NCBI GenBank assembly: GCA_965243805.1
Contig: OZ251577.1
Span: forward strand, 2,666,001-2,730,000
Direction: 5' to 3'
Length of the DNA: 64,000 nucleotides
From: CATQHQ01 sp965243805
GTDB taxonomy: Bacteria > Gemmatimonadota > Gemmatimonadetes > Longimicrobiales > Gaopeijiaceae
The position numbers and the translations under genes are program-made. Shown here one piece after another: positions 54,566 through 63,698 of the stretch. How positions within the stretch are numbered: the first letter of the stretch is position 1; the number at the start of each line of letters is the position of its first letter. The notes under the pieces were generated by a model. That model saw only the letters and a list, made by a program, of their open reading frames with translations. It was not told the origin of the DNA and searched no databases.

Positions 54566-56092
54566 ATGGCCTTGATGGCGGCATGGCACTGGATTTGGCG
54601 TCGTCTTGCCCGTATCTTTGCCGCCGTCGGTAGATTGCTCGGTTTCTCTTCCAAGCCCTCGCTCCCACAGGACTCGATGAGCCACCTGGACACGATGTCC
54701 CTTGCAGAACGCTTTCGCTTGGTCGAGCGAGGCCGCGAGCGGGGCAAGAACAATGCGCCCGCCCCGAACCAGCCCGGGTTGGACCTCGTCGAAGCCGAAG
54801 TGGTCGACCACTGCAACCGGTTGGTGAGCGAAAAGAAGGATGCATACCGGCGATCGGCTCGCCTTACCGAACAGCGATCCGCCCCTGCGGTCTCGGCCAC
54901 GGACGCCGACGCAGCGGTCGAAGAGGCGTGCGATCGCATGAGAGCCAGGGTAAACGAGGAACAGCCGGAGTTGAAGAGCCTTCACAGGTCCGCTCAAAAG
55001 GCTGTGGACGACCTCAAGAACTTCCAGAAGGAGCACCGCCTGACTCGGGATGCTCACGTGCCTCGGAACCTGACTTCCTCTTATGCAACGCTCGCGGGGT
55101 TGCTTGTGGGCGAGACGCTGGTCAACGGGCTGTTCTTCGGCGCGAACTTGGCTACGGGATTGTTCGGCGGCGTCACGTACGCTGCACTGATCAGCCTTGT
55201 CAACGTGGGGGTCTTCGGTATTCTCGCCGCGGTCGCGATTCGGCAGATCTACCATCGCGACCAAGCCCGCAAGGCGGGAGGATACATGCTTCTGTTGGTC
55301 GTGGGCATCGCGGCTGTCGGATGGAACTTGGCCGTGGCGCACTACCGAGAGGCTTTGCCCGCCGATTACCCACCAGCAGTGGCAGTGGAAGATGCGACGC
55401 AAATTGAAGCGGGAGTCGACGAGTGCTGGCGGGGTCCCACCGAAGCCGACGCCGACGGAGAGGCGATCTGCTTGCTGCTGAGCAACTGGTTTTCGCTCGA
55501 AGGCTTTCAGTCGTACATGCTTATGTTGATCGGCCTGCTGATGTTTGGTGTTGCAGCGTGGGAGTGGTTGCGCATGAGCGACTTGTATCCCGGCTTCGGC
55601 GCACTGGAGAGGCGCCGACAAAAGACGGAGCAGGAGTTGCTCAACGAGCGCCAGGAGCTGCTGGAGTGGCTGGCGGGAGCACTGGAGGCTGCAGTGAAGC
55701 AGCAGCACGCCGTCTTCGTGGACCCGGCCGGGGCGTGGAAAAGGGCCATGAAAGCCCAGGAGGACCTTAAGCAGGCTCACGAGGAGCTTCGCGAGTTCGC
55801 AAGCGAGGTGGAAGAGCAGTGCCGAAGCGCCCTCGAGACGTATCGGTCCGCCAACCGGGAGGCGCCCCGCAGCGAGCCGGAGCCGGCCCACTGGTCCAAG
55901 CCATGGAGTGCGAACTGGGAGTTGCCCGACAAGCCCTCCCCGGAGCAGCGTGGAATCTGGGACAGTCGCCGAGCAAAGGCGGAGAGCAAGGCTGCGCAGG
56001 ACGAGAGAGACGAGCGGCTGGCAACCCTTCGGCAGTGCGGCGAAGAGTGCAAGGCCCAGGTGGAACAGATCACTAGAATCAGCTATGAGTAG
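54566..56092 (+). CDS. Membrane protein with long coiled coils, first gene of a motor-like operon
   Basis: 508 residues. A basic N-terminus and helical stretch (about 40-165) are followed by four membrane segments (about 172-192, 197-221, 232-256 and 315-337), then a long charged coiled coil (about 350-450). No family recognised. It is translated just before the 273-residue protein, whose start overlaps its stop by eight bases. It begins the operon that ends with MotA-like and MotB-like proteins. Confidence 0.75.
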   Translation: MALMAAWHWIWRRLARIFAAVGRLLGFSSKPSLPQDSMSHLDTMSLAERFRLVERGRERGKNNAPAPNQPGLDLVEAEVVDHCNRLVSEKKDAYRRSARLTEQRSAPAVSATDADAAVEEACDRMRARVNEEQPELKSLHRSAQKAVDDLKNFQKEHRLTRDAHVPRNLTSSYATLAGLLVGETLVNGLFFGANLATGLFGGVTYAALISLVNVGVFGILAAVAIRQIYHRDQARKAGGYMLLLVVGIAAVGWNLAVAHYREALPADYPPAVAVEDATQIEAGVDECWRGPTEADADGEAICLLLSNWFSLEGFQSYMLMLIGLLMFGVAAWEWLRMSDLYPGFGALERRRQKTEQELLNERQELLEWLAGALEAAVKQQHAVFVDPAGAWKRAMKAQEDLKQAHEELREFASEVEEQCRSALETYRSANREAPRSEPEPAHWSKPWSANWELPDKPSPEQRGIWDSRRAKAESKAAQDERDERLATLRQCGEECKAQVEQITRISYE

Positions 56093-56906
56093 GAGGTCCA
56101 GGCGGGAAGCCGAGAAGAAGAAGACGTTGCGGGCATGGGCGGTGTTGGTGCCCAGCGTTGCGATTCTGTGCATCCTCGTCGTGTTTGGTCAGGTGAACAG
56201 GCCCCAGACCGGTGCGGATCACTGTCCCCTGGACGACCGCTTTGCGGCCCAAGTGGCGGTGCTTGTCGATCCGTCGGATGCACTCACTGCCGTTCAGCAG
56301 CGCTCGGCCCTGCCCCGGCTCCTCGAAGCTCTCGACCAAGTTCCCGAGCGCGCCGAGATTCGCATTTACTCGGTTGCGCGGATCGGACGAGACGGCAGTG
56401 CCGGAGCCGATCTGCGGCTGTGCACGCCGCCCCATCCCGACAGCATTGGCACCCTCGAGGGACTGTGGAAGAACCGCGATATCGCCAGAGCGAACTACGA
56501 GCGGGACTTCACCGAGCCGCTCCGCTCGCGCCTGGGCGATCTTCTCGGTGCGCCGAGCGACTCCGTGTCGCCCATCGTGGAAGCGATACAAGCCGCCGCC
56601 GTCGACGCCTTCCCGGCAGGAAGCGCAACGGTTCCCCGAGAGTTGATCGTCGTATCCGACATGGTGCAACACTCGGCAGACCTGTCGTTCTTCCGGGAAG
56701 CTCCCGACTTCGGTGCGTTCGGCGGCAGTCCGGCCTACCGGACTCTTCGTGTCGACCTCGGGGGCGTCCAGCCCACGGTCTTCCTGCTTGCGCGGCGTGG
56801 GATGCCCGGGCGACTGCAAGTTGGAGACATGGAAGAGTTCTGGGACGAGTACTTCATCGACTCGGAGGCCGACGGAAGGCCTCGCTGGGTTTCGGTGGAG
56901 GGATGA
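56085..56906 (+). CDS. Membrane-anchored protein with VWA-like outer domain
   Basis: 273 residues: a charged start, a single membrane helix (about 18-37, LVPSVAILCILVVFGQV), then a periplasmic domain with VAVLVDPSDALTAVQQ (VWA or response-like strand) and ELIVVSDMVQHSADL. The ATG overlaps the end of the previous gene. It is a likely partner of the MotA-like channel protein. The domain assignment is tentative. Confidence 0.7.
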   Translation: MSRRSRREAEKKKTLRAWAVLVPSVAILCILVVFGQVNRPQTGADHCPLDDRFAAQVAVLVDPSDALTAVQQRSALPRLLEALDQVPERAEIRIYSVARIGRDGSAGADLRLCTPPHPDSIGTLEGLWKNRDIARANYERDFTEPLRSRLGDLLGAPSDSVSPIVEAIQAAAVDAFPAGSATVPRELIVVSDMVQHSADLSFFREAPDFGAFGGSPAYRTLRVDLGGVQPTVFLLARRGMPGRLQVGDMEEFWDEYFIDSEADGRPRWVSVEG

Positions 56907-56952
56907 CCTCGCTCTCTCGGGGAACTGGTGATGCCCTCTCGGAGAAGCGGTG

Positions 56953-58365
56953 ATGTCGCTCCTTAGCAGAATGCAGTCGGGCCGCCGGCCAGCATCAGAG
57001 AGCGAGCGCGAGCGAAGACAGCACCAGAGAGCATGGGGTTTGGTGTTGGGGATCGGGGGCCTGCTGATCTGGGCCGGCAAGGCTACGGGGCTTGAGCAGT
57101 TGTTCAATGGATGGTTACTGGCGATCGTCCTGTCCATTCTCATGGGATTGTACTTCCTTCCGGCAAGAACCGCAAAGCATGTATCGGCGGATACGAAGGG
57201 CGACGCGTTCTATTACCTGGGCCTGCTCTTTACCTTCGGATCTCTGGTCTCCGCTTTAGTCGGCATCTCCGCTGACGGAGGCGCTGACGGCATCAGGAAC
57301 ACCATTGCCCCCTTTGGCATCGCGCTGCTCACCACAATCGTGGGGCTCTCTGGGCGGGTTTGGTTTTCCGTGTGGCAAGAAAGCCCTGGGGACGCCGTTG
57401 TAGACGCGACTAAAGCACTGGACGAAGCGATCGTGGAGATGAAGGATATCGTTCTGCGGGGTAGCCAGGGGATGGAAGACCTGGTAGACAACCTTGGCGC
57501 ATCGGCGAAGGCGATGGAGGGGACTGCTCTGCGCATTGCATCCGTTGCAGAGAAGGCCGCTGGCACCGCCGCCGCGCTTGACGAGTACTCGGAACGGGTG
57601 ACTCGGCTTGGCCAGTCCTTTGCAGATGGGGCAACCGAGTTTGCTGGCGCCGTGACGGGGACCGCCGCCGGGGTCTCCACTCTGAAAGAGTCCTTGGAAG
57701 AGACGAGGGGCCTCCTGGACACCCTTGGGCGCAATCTGGTTGTGCTCGTCGACACTGTCGAACAGGCGCGCGCGTCGGTGTCGCAGCTGGATCGGGCAGG
57801 TCGCGCCGGCGAACGGGAGGTCGCGGGCATCGCGTCACGTGCTGAAGATGTGCAGCGGGACATGGAGAGGATTCAGGTGGGGTTTGCCAAGACGGCGGAG
57901 CTCTTCGTCAACGCCAAGCACACCGCGACGACGATTGACGACCACGCGGCGCGGATCGGCAGCTCCGTCGGTGGATTGGCGGGCGAAGTCGGCAAGCTGC
58001 AAGAGGCCGCCGTCACGGCCGCAGACGCCATGTCGAAAGTCGCGCCAGCACTGGGCGAGAGTCTGTCGAAGCTGTCGGACGTTGCGAGCCAAGGACGAGA
58101 AGCCGTTTCGGGCCGGGTAGGGGACCTGGAGAAAAGGCTCGACAGCGTTGGTACGGAGGCTGCGACGGTGGTAGGGCGCGCAACCGGTCGTGCGGATTCA
58201 GTGGCCGGGGACATGGACAAGCTGCGGGATCAGCTGACGGAGACCCAGAAGGAGCTGTTTCAGATCACTCGCGACAGCACCGTGGTGGCCAAGGAACTGC
58301 GACGACGCACCAGGGACAAGCGCTGGTGGGAGAAGTTGTTCGAGCGACGCGGTCGCAGGCGCTAG
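56953..58365 (+). CDS. MotA/ExbB-like membrane protein with a long coiled-coil tail
   Basis: 470 residues. Four membrane segments (about 28-47, 53-70, 86-106 and 122-142) precede a predicted coiled coil of about 300 residues with Ala/Glu/Arg heptads. This layout resembles ZorA of the Zorya defence system and other non-flagellar MotA relatives whose tail acts in the cytoplasm. Sequence identity to ZorA cannot be judged here. ATG with AGAAGCGG-type signal; a GTG lies three bases upstream. Confidence 0.75.
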   Translation: MSLLSRMQSGRRPASESERERRQHQRAWGLVLGIGGLLIWAGKATGLEQLFNGWLLAIVLSILMGLYFLPARTAKHVSADTKGDAFYYLGLLFTFGSLVSALVGISADGGADGIRNTIAPFGIALLTTIVGLSGRVWFSVWQESPGDAVVDATKALDEAIVEMKDIVLRGSQGMEDLVDNLGASAKAMEGTALRIASVAEKAAGTAAALDEYSERVTRLGQSFADGATEFAGAVTGTAAGVSTLKESLEETRGLLDTLGRNLVVLVDTVEQARASVSQLDRAGRAGEREVAGIASRAEDVQRDMERIQVGFAKTAELFVNAKHTATTIDDHAARIGSSVGGLAGEVGKLQEAAVTAADAMSKVAPALGESLSKLSDVASQGREAVSGRVGDLEKRLDSVGTEAATVVGRATGRADSVAGDMDKLRDQLTETQKELFQITRDSTVVAKELRRRTRDKRWWEKLFERRGRRR

Positions 58366-58399
58366 CCCAACCTAGCCACATCCCGAGGATCAGCATTCG

Positions 58400-59479
58400 A
58401 TGTTGCCTGCCGAGAAGACCCACTACCGGAAGGGCTTGACCCTTGGCCTGACGCTGGCAGAGACGTTCAGCGTGGTGGTGTTCGTCCTGCTCCTCGCGTG
58501 CGCACTGCTGTTGAGCAACGCGAACGAGTCTCGCAACCAAGCTGAAGAGCAGCTGGATGAGGCTGAAGAGCAGTTGGGCGAAGCCGAAACGGAGTTGGCG
58601 CGCGCCGAGGAGAGGCTGCACCGCGGCGACACGGTCAGAGGCAGTTGGTACCGCTACGCGCAGGAGTTGGAGGACAGCCTGGAGGACGTCCAGAAGCGTG
58701 CGGAACGAGTGGAGGCCGCACTCGCCGCGGCACGTTCTTTGCTGGACGACGGCGAATTAGGGCCGCAAGAAGTCGCCGACTCGCTGCTAGAGCGGTCCGC
58801 AGAGTTGATGACCGCTCGCGATTCTCTGGAGGGGGCTGAGAGTGCGTTGGAGGCTGTAGAAGCCGAGCGGGACTCGCTGGTCAGTGCGGCCACCGAGGAG
58901 CAGATGCTTCGAGAGATCGTGGCCAGTTCGGTTGCCGAGCAGCACGACTCCCTTACGTCCGCGCAAGTGGACTCGGTGGTCGCACAAGCGGCCCGCGCCG
59001 GCTCCATGGCCCGGGAGCTGAAGGAAGCCCGCGAAGCCCTCCGCTTCAGGGCCGCCCAGCTTCGCGACACGGAGCGACTTCTGGCTAGCAGCTCGGTGGA
59101 CTCCCTGGCTCGCGAGAGCGAGCGGTGGCGGTTCCGCTTCGACTCCCTGCGACGAGGGATTGATCCGCCTCCCTGCTGGCTCGACTCCAGCGACCGCCTC
59201 GAGTACGTCTTCCGCGTCGAACTCACCGACAATGGAATGAGGCTGGAGGCCATCGTCCCCGCGCGCCGCTCCCAGGAAGAAGCGGTACAGTTCGTCGAGC
59301 GGGTCGAAGAAGGACGGGAGTATGCCCCGGCCGACTTCCTCCGGCTCACTCGCCCGTTCCTCGATATCGGACGTCGGGACGGATGTCGCTTCTGGGTTCG
59401 CCCCGTACGCAGGACCGAGGATGCGGCCATCTTCGAGGAGCGTCAACAGCAGCTTGGGGCGCGCTTCTACTTCCGCTAG
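58400..59479 (+). CDS. MotB-like membrane protein with coiled-coil stalk
   Basis: 359 residues. The N-terminus HYRKGLTLGLTLAETFSVVV is typical of MotB/ZorB-like plug proteins that have one membrane helix near residue 20 in MotA complexes. Next come a charged coiled coil (about 45-265) and a C-terminal domain (about 266-359, with cysteines and the pattern FLDIGRRDGCRFWVRPV). A MotB-type peptidoglycan-binding OmpA motif was not recognised. It is the last gene of the operon. Confidence 0.78.
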   Translation: MLPAEKTHYRKGLTLGLTLAETFSVVVFVLLLACALLLSNANESRNQAEEQLDEAEEQLGEAETELARAEERLHRGDTVRGSWYRYAQELEDSLEDVQKRAERVEAALAAARSLLDDGELGPQEVADSLLERSAELMTARDSLEGAESALEAVEAERDSLVSAATEEQMLREIVASSVAEQHDSLTSAQVDSVVAQAARAGSMARELKEAREALRFRAAQLRDTERLLASSSVDSLARESERWRFRFDSLRRGIDPPPCWLDSSDRLEYVFRVELTDNGMRLEAIVPARRSQEEAVQFVERVEEGREYAPADFLRLTRPFLDIGRRDGCRFWVRPVRRTEDAAIFEERQQQLGARFYFR

Positions 59480-59858
59480 AGCATCGACATCGGGTGCGAC
59501 AAATTGTGGGTATAATCTGTCACGGATCGAACGAATTGCCGTCTCCCGGAACGCCTGCTTGGCTTCCAACGGCGTCTATTCGACAAATACTACCCCTTAT
59601 CTGTCATTCTGGCCGGCGACGATGGCTGCGCCGGAGTCCGGCAGGTCGGCGACCGCTTCTCCACAGGGCACGGGCCTGAATGCACGCCGAGCAGGCACCC
59701 GGTTACCCCACGGGCGTTTCTTCGCCATATTGCAGAGTCGCCATATTAGAGTCGCCATATTGCAGAGCGGAGTGTGGTCGCGTGCTGCGGGCGTGCGGCT
59801 CGACCTGTCCATCCCAACCGGCCAACTGCCCCAACCGGCCAACTGCAGGACGTTTGCC
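59480..59858 (+). other. Gene-poor region with paired operators and short repeats
   Basis: No gene is supported in these 379 bases before the desaturase. A -10-like TATAAT lies at 59511-59516 without a good -35. Two copies of a dyad element (see next entry), three copies of TCGCCATATTxxAGAG (59722, 59738, 59752) and a double AACCGGCCAACTGC (59817-59846) fill it. The stretch may hold the desaturase promoter and cold- or stress-response operators. Confidence 0.5.
59497..59606 (+). repeat. Pair of 26-bp dyad elements 84 bp apart
   Basis: CGACAAAT-N10-ATCTGTCA occurs at 59497-59522 and 59581-59606. The outer words are an imperfect inverted repeat (GACAAAT against ATCTGTC), so each copy has twofold symmetry like a repressor site. 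Centres are 84 bp apart, about eight helical turns, which suits looping by a dimeric or tetrameric regulator. The regulator is unknown and the first copy overlaps the TATAAT. Confidence 0.6.
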
Positions 59859-60884
59859 ATGAAGCCTGACCGTGAACAAGTCGCACGCTGGAAGAAGGTG
59901 CTGTCGCCCTACTTCGGCCCGGACAACGCCCGGAGCACCGGGCAGCTGGCCACGAGCGCGATCCTCTTCGCCGGCTGCTGGACCGCGACCTACTTCAGCA
60001 TGGCAGTCAGCTACTGGCTGACCCTGATCCTCGCCCTTCCCACGGCCGCCTTCCTCATGCGCCTCTTCATGATCCAGCACGACTGCGGCCACGGGTCCTA
60101 CTTCCGGTCCCAGAAGGTGGCCAATGCCGTCGGCTTCACCATTGGGGTGCTGGCGCTGACGCCCTACCACTACTGGCGGAAGACGCACGCCATCCATCAT
60201 GCCCACTCCGGCGACCTGGACATGCGGGGCTTCGGCGACATCAGCACGAAGACGGTCAAAGAGTACGAGGCCATGTCCCGCTGGATGCGCTTGGGGTACC
60301 GCATCTACCGCAATCCTTTCGTCATCTTCGGGCCTGGGGCGGCGTTCCACTTTCTGATCAAGCACCGCTTTCCGTGGGATGCGCCCAGGGCATGGAAGCG
60401 GGAGTGGCGCTCCGTTTGGTGGACCAACGCGGCGTTGGCGGGAATCCTGGCGCTGGCGTGGGCGACGATCGGGCTGGACCGGTTCCTCCTCGTGCAGGGT
60501 CCCGTCACCCTATTCGCCTGCGCCATCGGCGTGTGGCTCTTCTATGTTCAGCACCAGTTCGACGACGCCTACTGGCACTGGCACGAGGAGTGGGACTACT
60601 ACGACGCGGGCCTCCTTGGTTCGTCGTTCCTCAAGCTGCCGAAGCCGCTCCAGTGGCTCACCGCCAACATCGGCCTGCACCATGTGCACCACCTGAGCGC
60701 GCGCATCCCCAACTACCGACTGCAACGCTGCCACGACGAGAACCCGGAGCTGTGGGAGGCGCCCAAGATGACGATCCGCGACGGCCTCAAGACGCTGAAC
60801 CTAGCTCTGTGGGACGAGGGACGGCGCAAGCTGATCTCGTTCCGGGAGTACCGACGGCTGCGGCTCCAGGCGGCCGGTGCCTAA
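59859..60884 (+). CDS. Fatty acid desaturase
   Basis: 341 residues. Three histidine boxes are present: HDCGH (about residue 74), HAIHHAHS (about 110) and HHVHH (about 270), as in membrane-bound acyl-lipid desaturases. Four membrane segments lie between them. It introduces a double bond into membrane fatty acids using oxygen. The start is the ATG at 59859. The end overlaps the GTG of the following decarboxylase by eight bases. Confidence 0.94.
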   Translation: MKPDREQVARWKKVLSPYFGPDNARSTGQLATSAILFAGCWTATYFSMAVSYWLTLILALPTAAFLMRLFMIQHDCGHGSYFRSQKVANAVGFTIGVLALTPYHYWRKTHAIHHAHSGDLDMRGFGDISTKTVKEYEAMSRWMRLGYRIYRNPFVIFGPGAAFHFLIKHRFPWDAPRAWKREWRSVWWTNAALAGILALAWATIGLDRFLLVQGPVTLFACAIGVWLFYVQHQFDDAYWHWHEEWDYYDAGLLGSSFLKLPKPLQWLTANIGLHHVHHLSARIPNYRLQRCHDENPELWEAPKMTIRDGLKTLNLALWDEGRRKLISFREYRRLRLQAAGA

Positions 60885-62523
60885 CGGGGCAGTGAACCGA
60901 GTCCAGTCGAGCAGCACCAACGGAAGGCGGTCCTCCATCAAAGGTAGCCAGTCCTCGCCAGCGTCGCCGAAGATGCACGAACTGGCCGCTCGCATTGACG
61001 CCTTGGCGGACCGGGCCGCGCCTCTGGAACCGAGCCCGGACGAGCGAAAGTACTTGCGCGACGAAGTGGTCGCCTACGCCGAACGCTTCCTGGACGGGCT
61101 TGCCGAGTGCAAGACGTACAACCAGACCGACGACGAGGGGGCGGGGATCGGGAATCACCCCATCTCCGAGACGGGGCGGCCGATCCGAGAGATCGTGACG
61201 ATCATCGAGGAGTGCGTGGACCGGCCTTCGCTCAACCCGGCGGCGCCAGGGCACTTGGGCTACATCCCCGGCGGCGGCATCTACCCGTCGTCGCTGGCGG
61301 ACTACATGGCGGCGGTCACCAATCGCTTCGCCGGCATCTACTTCACCTCGCCGGGCGCGGCGCGCATGAACGCTCTTCTGGTGCGGTGGCTGGCCGACTT
61401 GGTGGGGTACGGAGACGGGGCCGGAGGCGACTTGGCCAGCGGCGGGTCGATTGCCAACCTGACCGCCGTGGTCACCGCTCGGGAGGCGATGGGCGTGCGG
61501 GCCGCCGACGTGCCCCGGGCCGTGGTGTACGCCACCCGCCATGTGCACCATTGCGTCGGCAAGGCGCTGGCGATTGCCGGAATGCGCGAGAGTCCCATCC
61601 ACCATGTAGCGATGGACGACCGCTACCGCATGTCGGCGCCCGACCTAGCGGCCCGGATCGACGCGGACGTGGAGGCGGGGTTGCGGCCGTTCATGGTGGT
61701 GGCGTCGGCGGGCACGACCGACACGGGCGCGGTGGACCCCATCGGCGAGATCGCGGACGTGGCCCAGGCGCGGAGGCTCTGGCACCATGTGGACGCGGCC
61801 TACGGCGGGTTCTTCCTGCTCTGTCCCGAGGCGCCGCCCGCTTTGCACCACCTTCGCCGCGCCGACTCCGTGGTGCTAGACCCGCATAAAAGCCTCTTCC
61901 TGCCCTACGGTTCCGGTGCGCTGGTGGTCCGGGATCGGGAAGCTCTGCGCAACGCCCATATGCACGTGGCGCCGTACCTGCGGGACGCCTGGAGCAGGGA
62001 AGAGGCGCCGTCGCCCGCCGACCACTCCCCGGAGCTGACGCGACACTTCCGCTCGATGCGTCTCTGGTTGCCGTTGCAGCTCTTCGGCGTGGCGCCCTTC
62101 CGAGCGTGCATCAGCGAGAAGTACTGGCTGGCCCGCTACCTGCACGCAGCCTTGCAGCAGATGCCCCACATCGAAGTGGGACCCGATCCCGACCTCTCGG
62201 TGGTGCTCTTTCGGTACGTTCCGCCGGGGTGCGACGCCGAGGCGGACGCGGGCGCGATCAACGCCGCCAACGAGCGATTGGTCCAGCGGTTTCACGCCGA
62301 CGGCCGGGTGTTCATATCGTCCACCACTCTGGACGGTCGCATCTGGTTGCGGTTCGCCGTGCTGTCCTTCCGTACCCGTCGTGCACATGCCGACCTGGCG
62401 CTCTCCGTGCTGCGGGAGGCCGTGGCGGAGATGGCGGGGGTTGCTGCGCCGGTTTGCACGGCCCGTGCGGGCGGCAAGGACGGCACCGTGTTGAGTCCCG
62501 TCGCGGAGCGGCGCTCATGTTGA
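60877..62523 (+). CDS. PLP-dependent amino acid decarboxylase (group II family)
   Basis: 548 residues. The fold-type I decarboxylase motifs are HVDAAYGGF (PLP aspartate) and LDPHKSLFLPYGSGAL with the PLP lysine in PHK, as in the aromatic-amino-acid/glutamate/diaminobutyrate decarboxylase family. The GTG overlaps the desaturase stop. Substrate is not clear. The last seven bases overlap the ATPase gene. Confidence 0.93.
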   Translation: MPNGAVNRVQSSSTNGRRSSIKGSQSSPASPKMHELAARIDALADRAAPLEPSPDERKYLRDEVVAYAERFLDGLAECKTYNQTDDEGAGIGNHPISETGRPIREIVTIIEECVDRPSLNPAAPGHLGYIPGGGIYPSSLADYMAAVTNRFAGIYFTSPGAARMNALLVRWLADLVGYGDGAGGDLASGGSIANLTAVVTAREAMGVRAADVPRAVVYATRHVHHCVGKALAIAGMRESPIHHVAMDDRYRMSAPDLAARIDADVEAGLRPFMVVASAGTTDTGAVDPIGEIADVAQARRLWHHVDAAYGGFFLLCPEAPPALHHLRRADSVVLDPHKSLFLPYGSGALVVRDREALRNAHMHVAPYLRDAWSREEAPSPADHSPELTRHFRSMRLWLPLQLFGVAPFRACISEKYWLARYLHAALQQMPHIEVGPDPDLSVVLFRYVPPGCDAEADAGAINAANERLVQRFHADGRVFISSTTLDGRIWLRFAVLSFRTRRAHADLALSVLREAVAEMAGVAAPVCTARAGGKDGTVLSPVAERRSC

Positions 62524-63698
62524 TCCGCAAGATTAGGCTCCAGAACATCCTGTCGTTCGGTCCAGGCGGCATGGAGCTGGAGATGGCGCCCCTGAGCGTG
62601 CTGATCGGCCCCAACGGCTCGGGGAAGTCCAACCTTATTGATGTGATGGGGTTGCTGAAGGCGTTGCCGACGGATCTTGCGGCGGTCGTGCGCCAGCGGG
62701 GTGGTTCGGGGGACTGGATATGGCAGGGTCCAAAAGGCAAGCCCTGGGCCGAAATAGGCATTGACATCAAGGGACCAGCCGACTATTCCGGGAAGCTCAT
62801 GTCCACCTCTCACGCACTGCGGTATCACCTTGAGCTGGTCGGGGGACTAGGGGAAGTGATCGTATTCAAGGAACGGCTGGGCACCACCGACGAGGAAGCA
62901 GTATTCGTATCGCGGCGAGGGTATCGCCTTTCCCTGAGCAGCGGAACCGACGAGGCGGAAGCCGAAGTCGGTACGAACGAGTACGGTGTAGACATGGACG
63001 ACTCCATACTGGCTGGACTGAAGGACAGGCGTCGCTACCCCGAAATCACTCATGTCGGAGAATCTCTCAAGAACGTACGGCTGTATCGCGAATGGATCTT
63101 TGGCCGCCACGCTCCGCTTCGCTCTCCGCAGAAGAGTGATCTTCCCAACCGCTACTTGCTCGAGGACGCCAGCAATCTCGGCTTGGTGCTGAATCGCCTC
63201 GCCAAGAACTACGAAGTCAAGCAACGCGTGGTCAGCCTGTTGCGTGAACTCTACGAGGGCGCGAAGGACCTGCACATAGACGTAGAATCGGGAAGCGTGC
63301 AAGTGTTCGTGCAGGAGGGCTCGGTTTCCGTTCCGGCCACTCGTCTCTCCGACGGCACGTTGCGCTATCTGTGCCTGCTGGCGATCCTCTGCGACCCGTC
63401 TCCGCCTCCGCTGGTCTGTCTCGAGGAGCCGGAACTTGGATTGCACCCCGACATCCTGCCGGGGCTGGCGAGACTGTTGCGCGAAGCGTCGGAGAGGTGC
63501 CAGCTCATCGTCACGACCCACTCGGACGTGATCGTGGACACGCTCACCGAGACGCCAGAGAGCATAGTCGTCTGCGAGAAGCATGACGGCCAAACGACCA
63601 TAAAGCGCTTGCACCAGGACGACCTTAAGCCTTGGCTGGAACGGTACCGGCTCGGAGAGCTGTGGAGTTCAGGAGAGCTTGGAGGCAATCGCTGGTGA
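62517..63698 (+). CDS. AAA-type ATPase, defence-like (AAA_21/OLD-related)
   Basis: 393 residues. Walker A VLIGPNGSGKSN (about residue 30) and a C-terminal ATPase part with the signature-like RLSDGTLRYL, then Walker B LVCLEEPELGLHPD and a D-loop (THSDVIVDTL). This layout is that of SMC/RecF-like single-chain ATPases in OLD, Gabija and retron effector systems. It ends with a GTGA overlap to a DUF4276-like gene, a pairing frequent in defence islands. Confidence 0.88.
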   Translation: MLIRKIRLQNILSFGPGGMELEMAPLSVLIGPNGSGKSNLIDVMGLLKALPTDLAAVVRQRGGSGDWIWQGPKGKPWAEIGIDIKGPADYSGKLMSTSHALRYHLELVGGLGEVIVFKERLGTTDEEAVFVSRRGYRLSLSSGTDEAEAEVGTNEYGVDMDDSILAGLKDRRRYPEITHVGESLKNVRLYREWIFGRHAPLRSPQKSDLPNRYLLEDASNLGLVLNRLAKNYEVKQRVVSLLRELYEGAKDLHIDVESGSVQVFVQEGSVSVPATRLSDGTLRYLCLLAILCDPSPPPLVCLEEPELGLHPDILPGLARLLREASERCQLIVTTHSDVIVDTLTETPESIVVCEKHDGQTTIKRLHQDDLKPWLERYRLGELWSSGELGGNRW

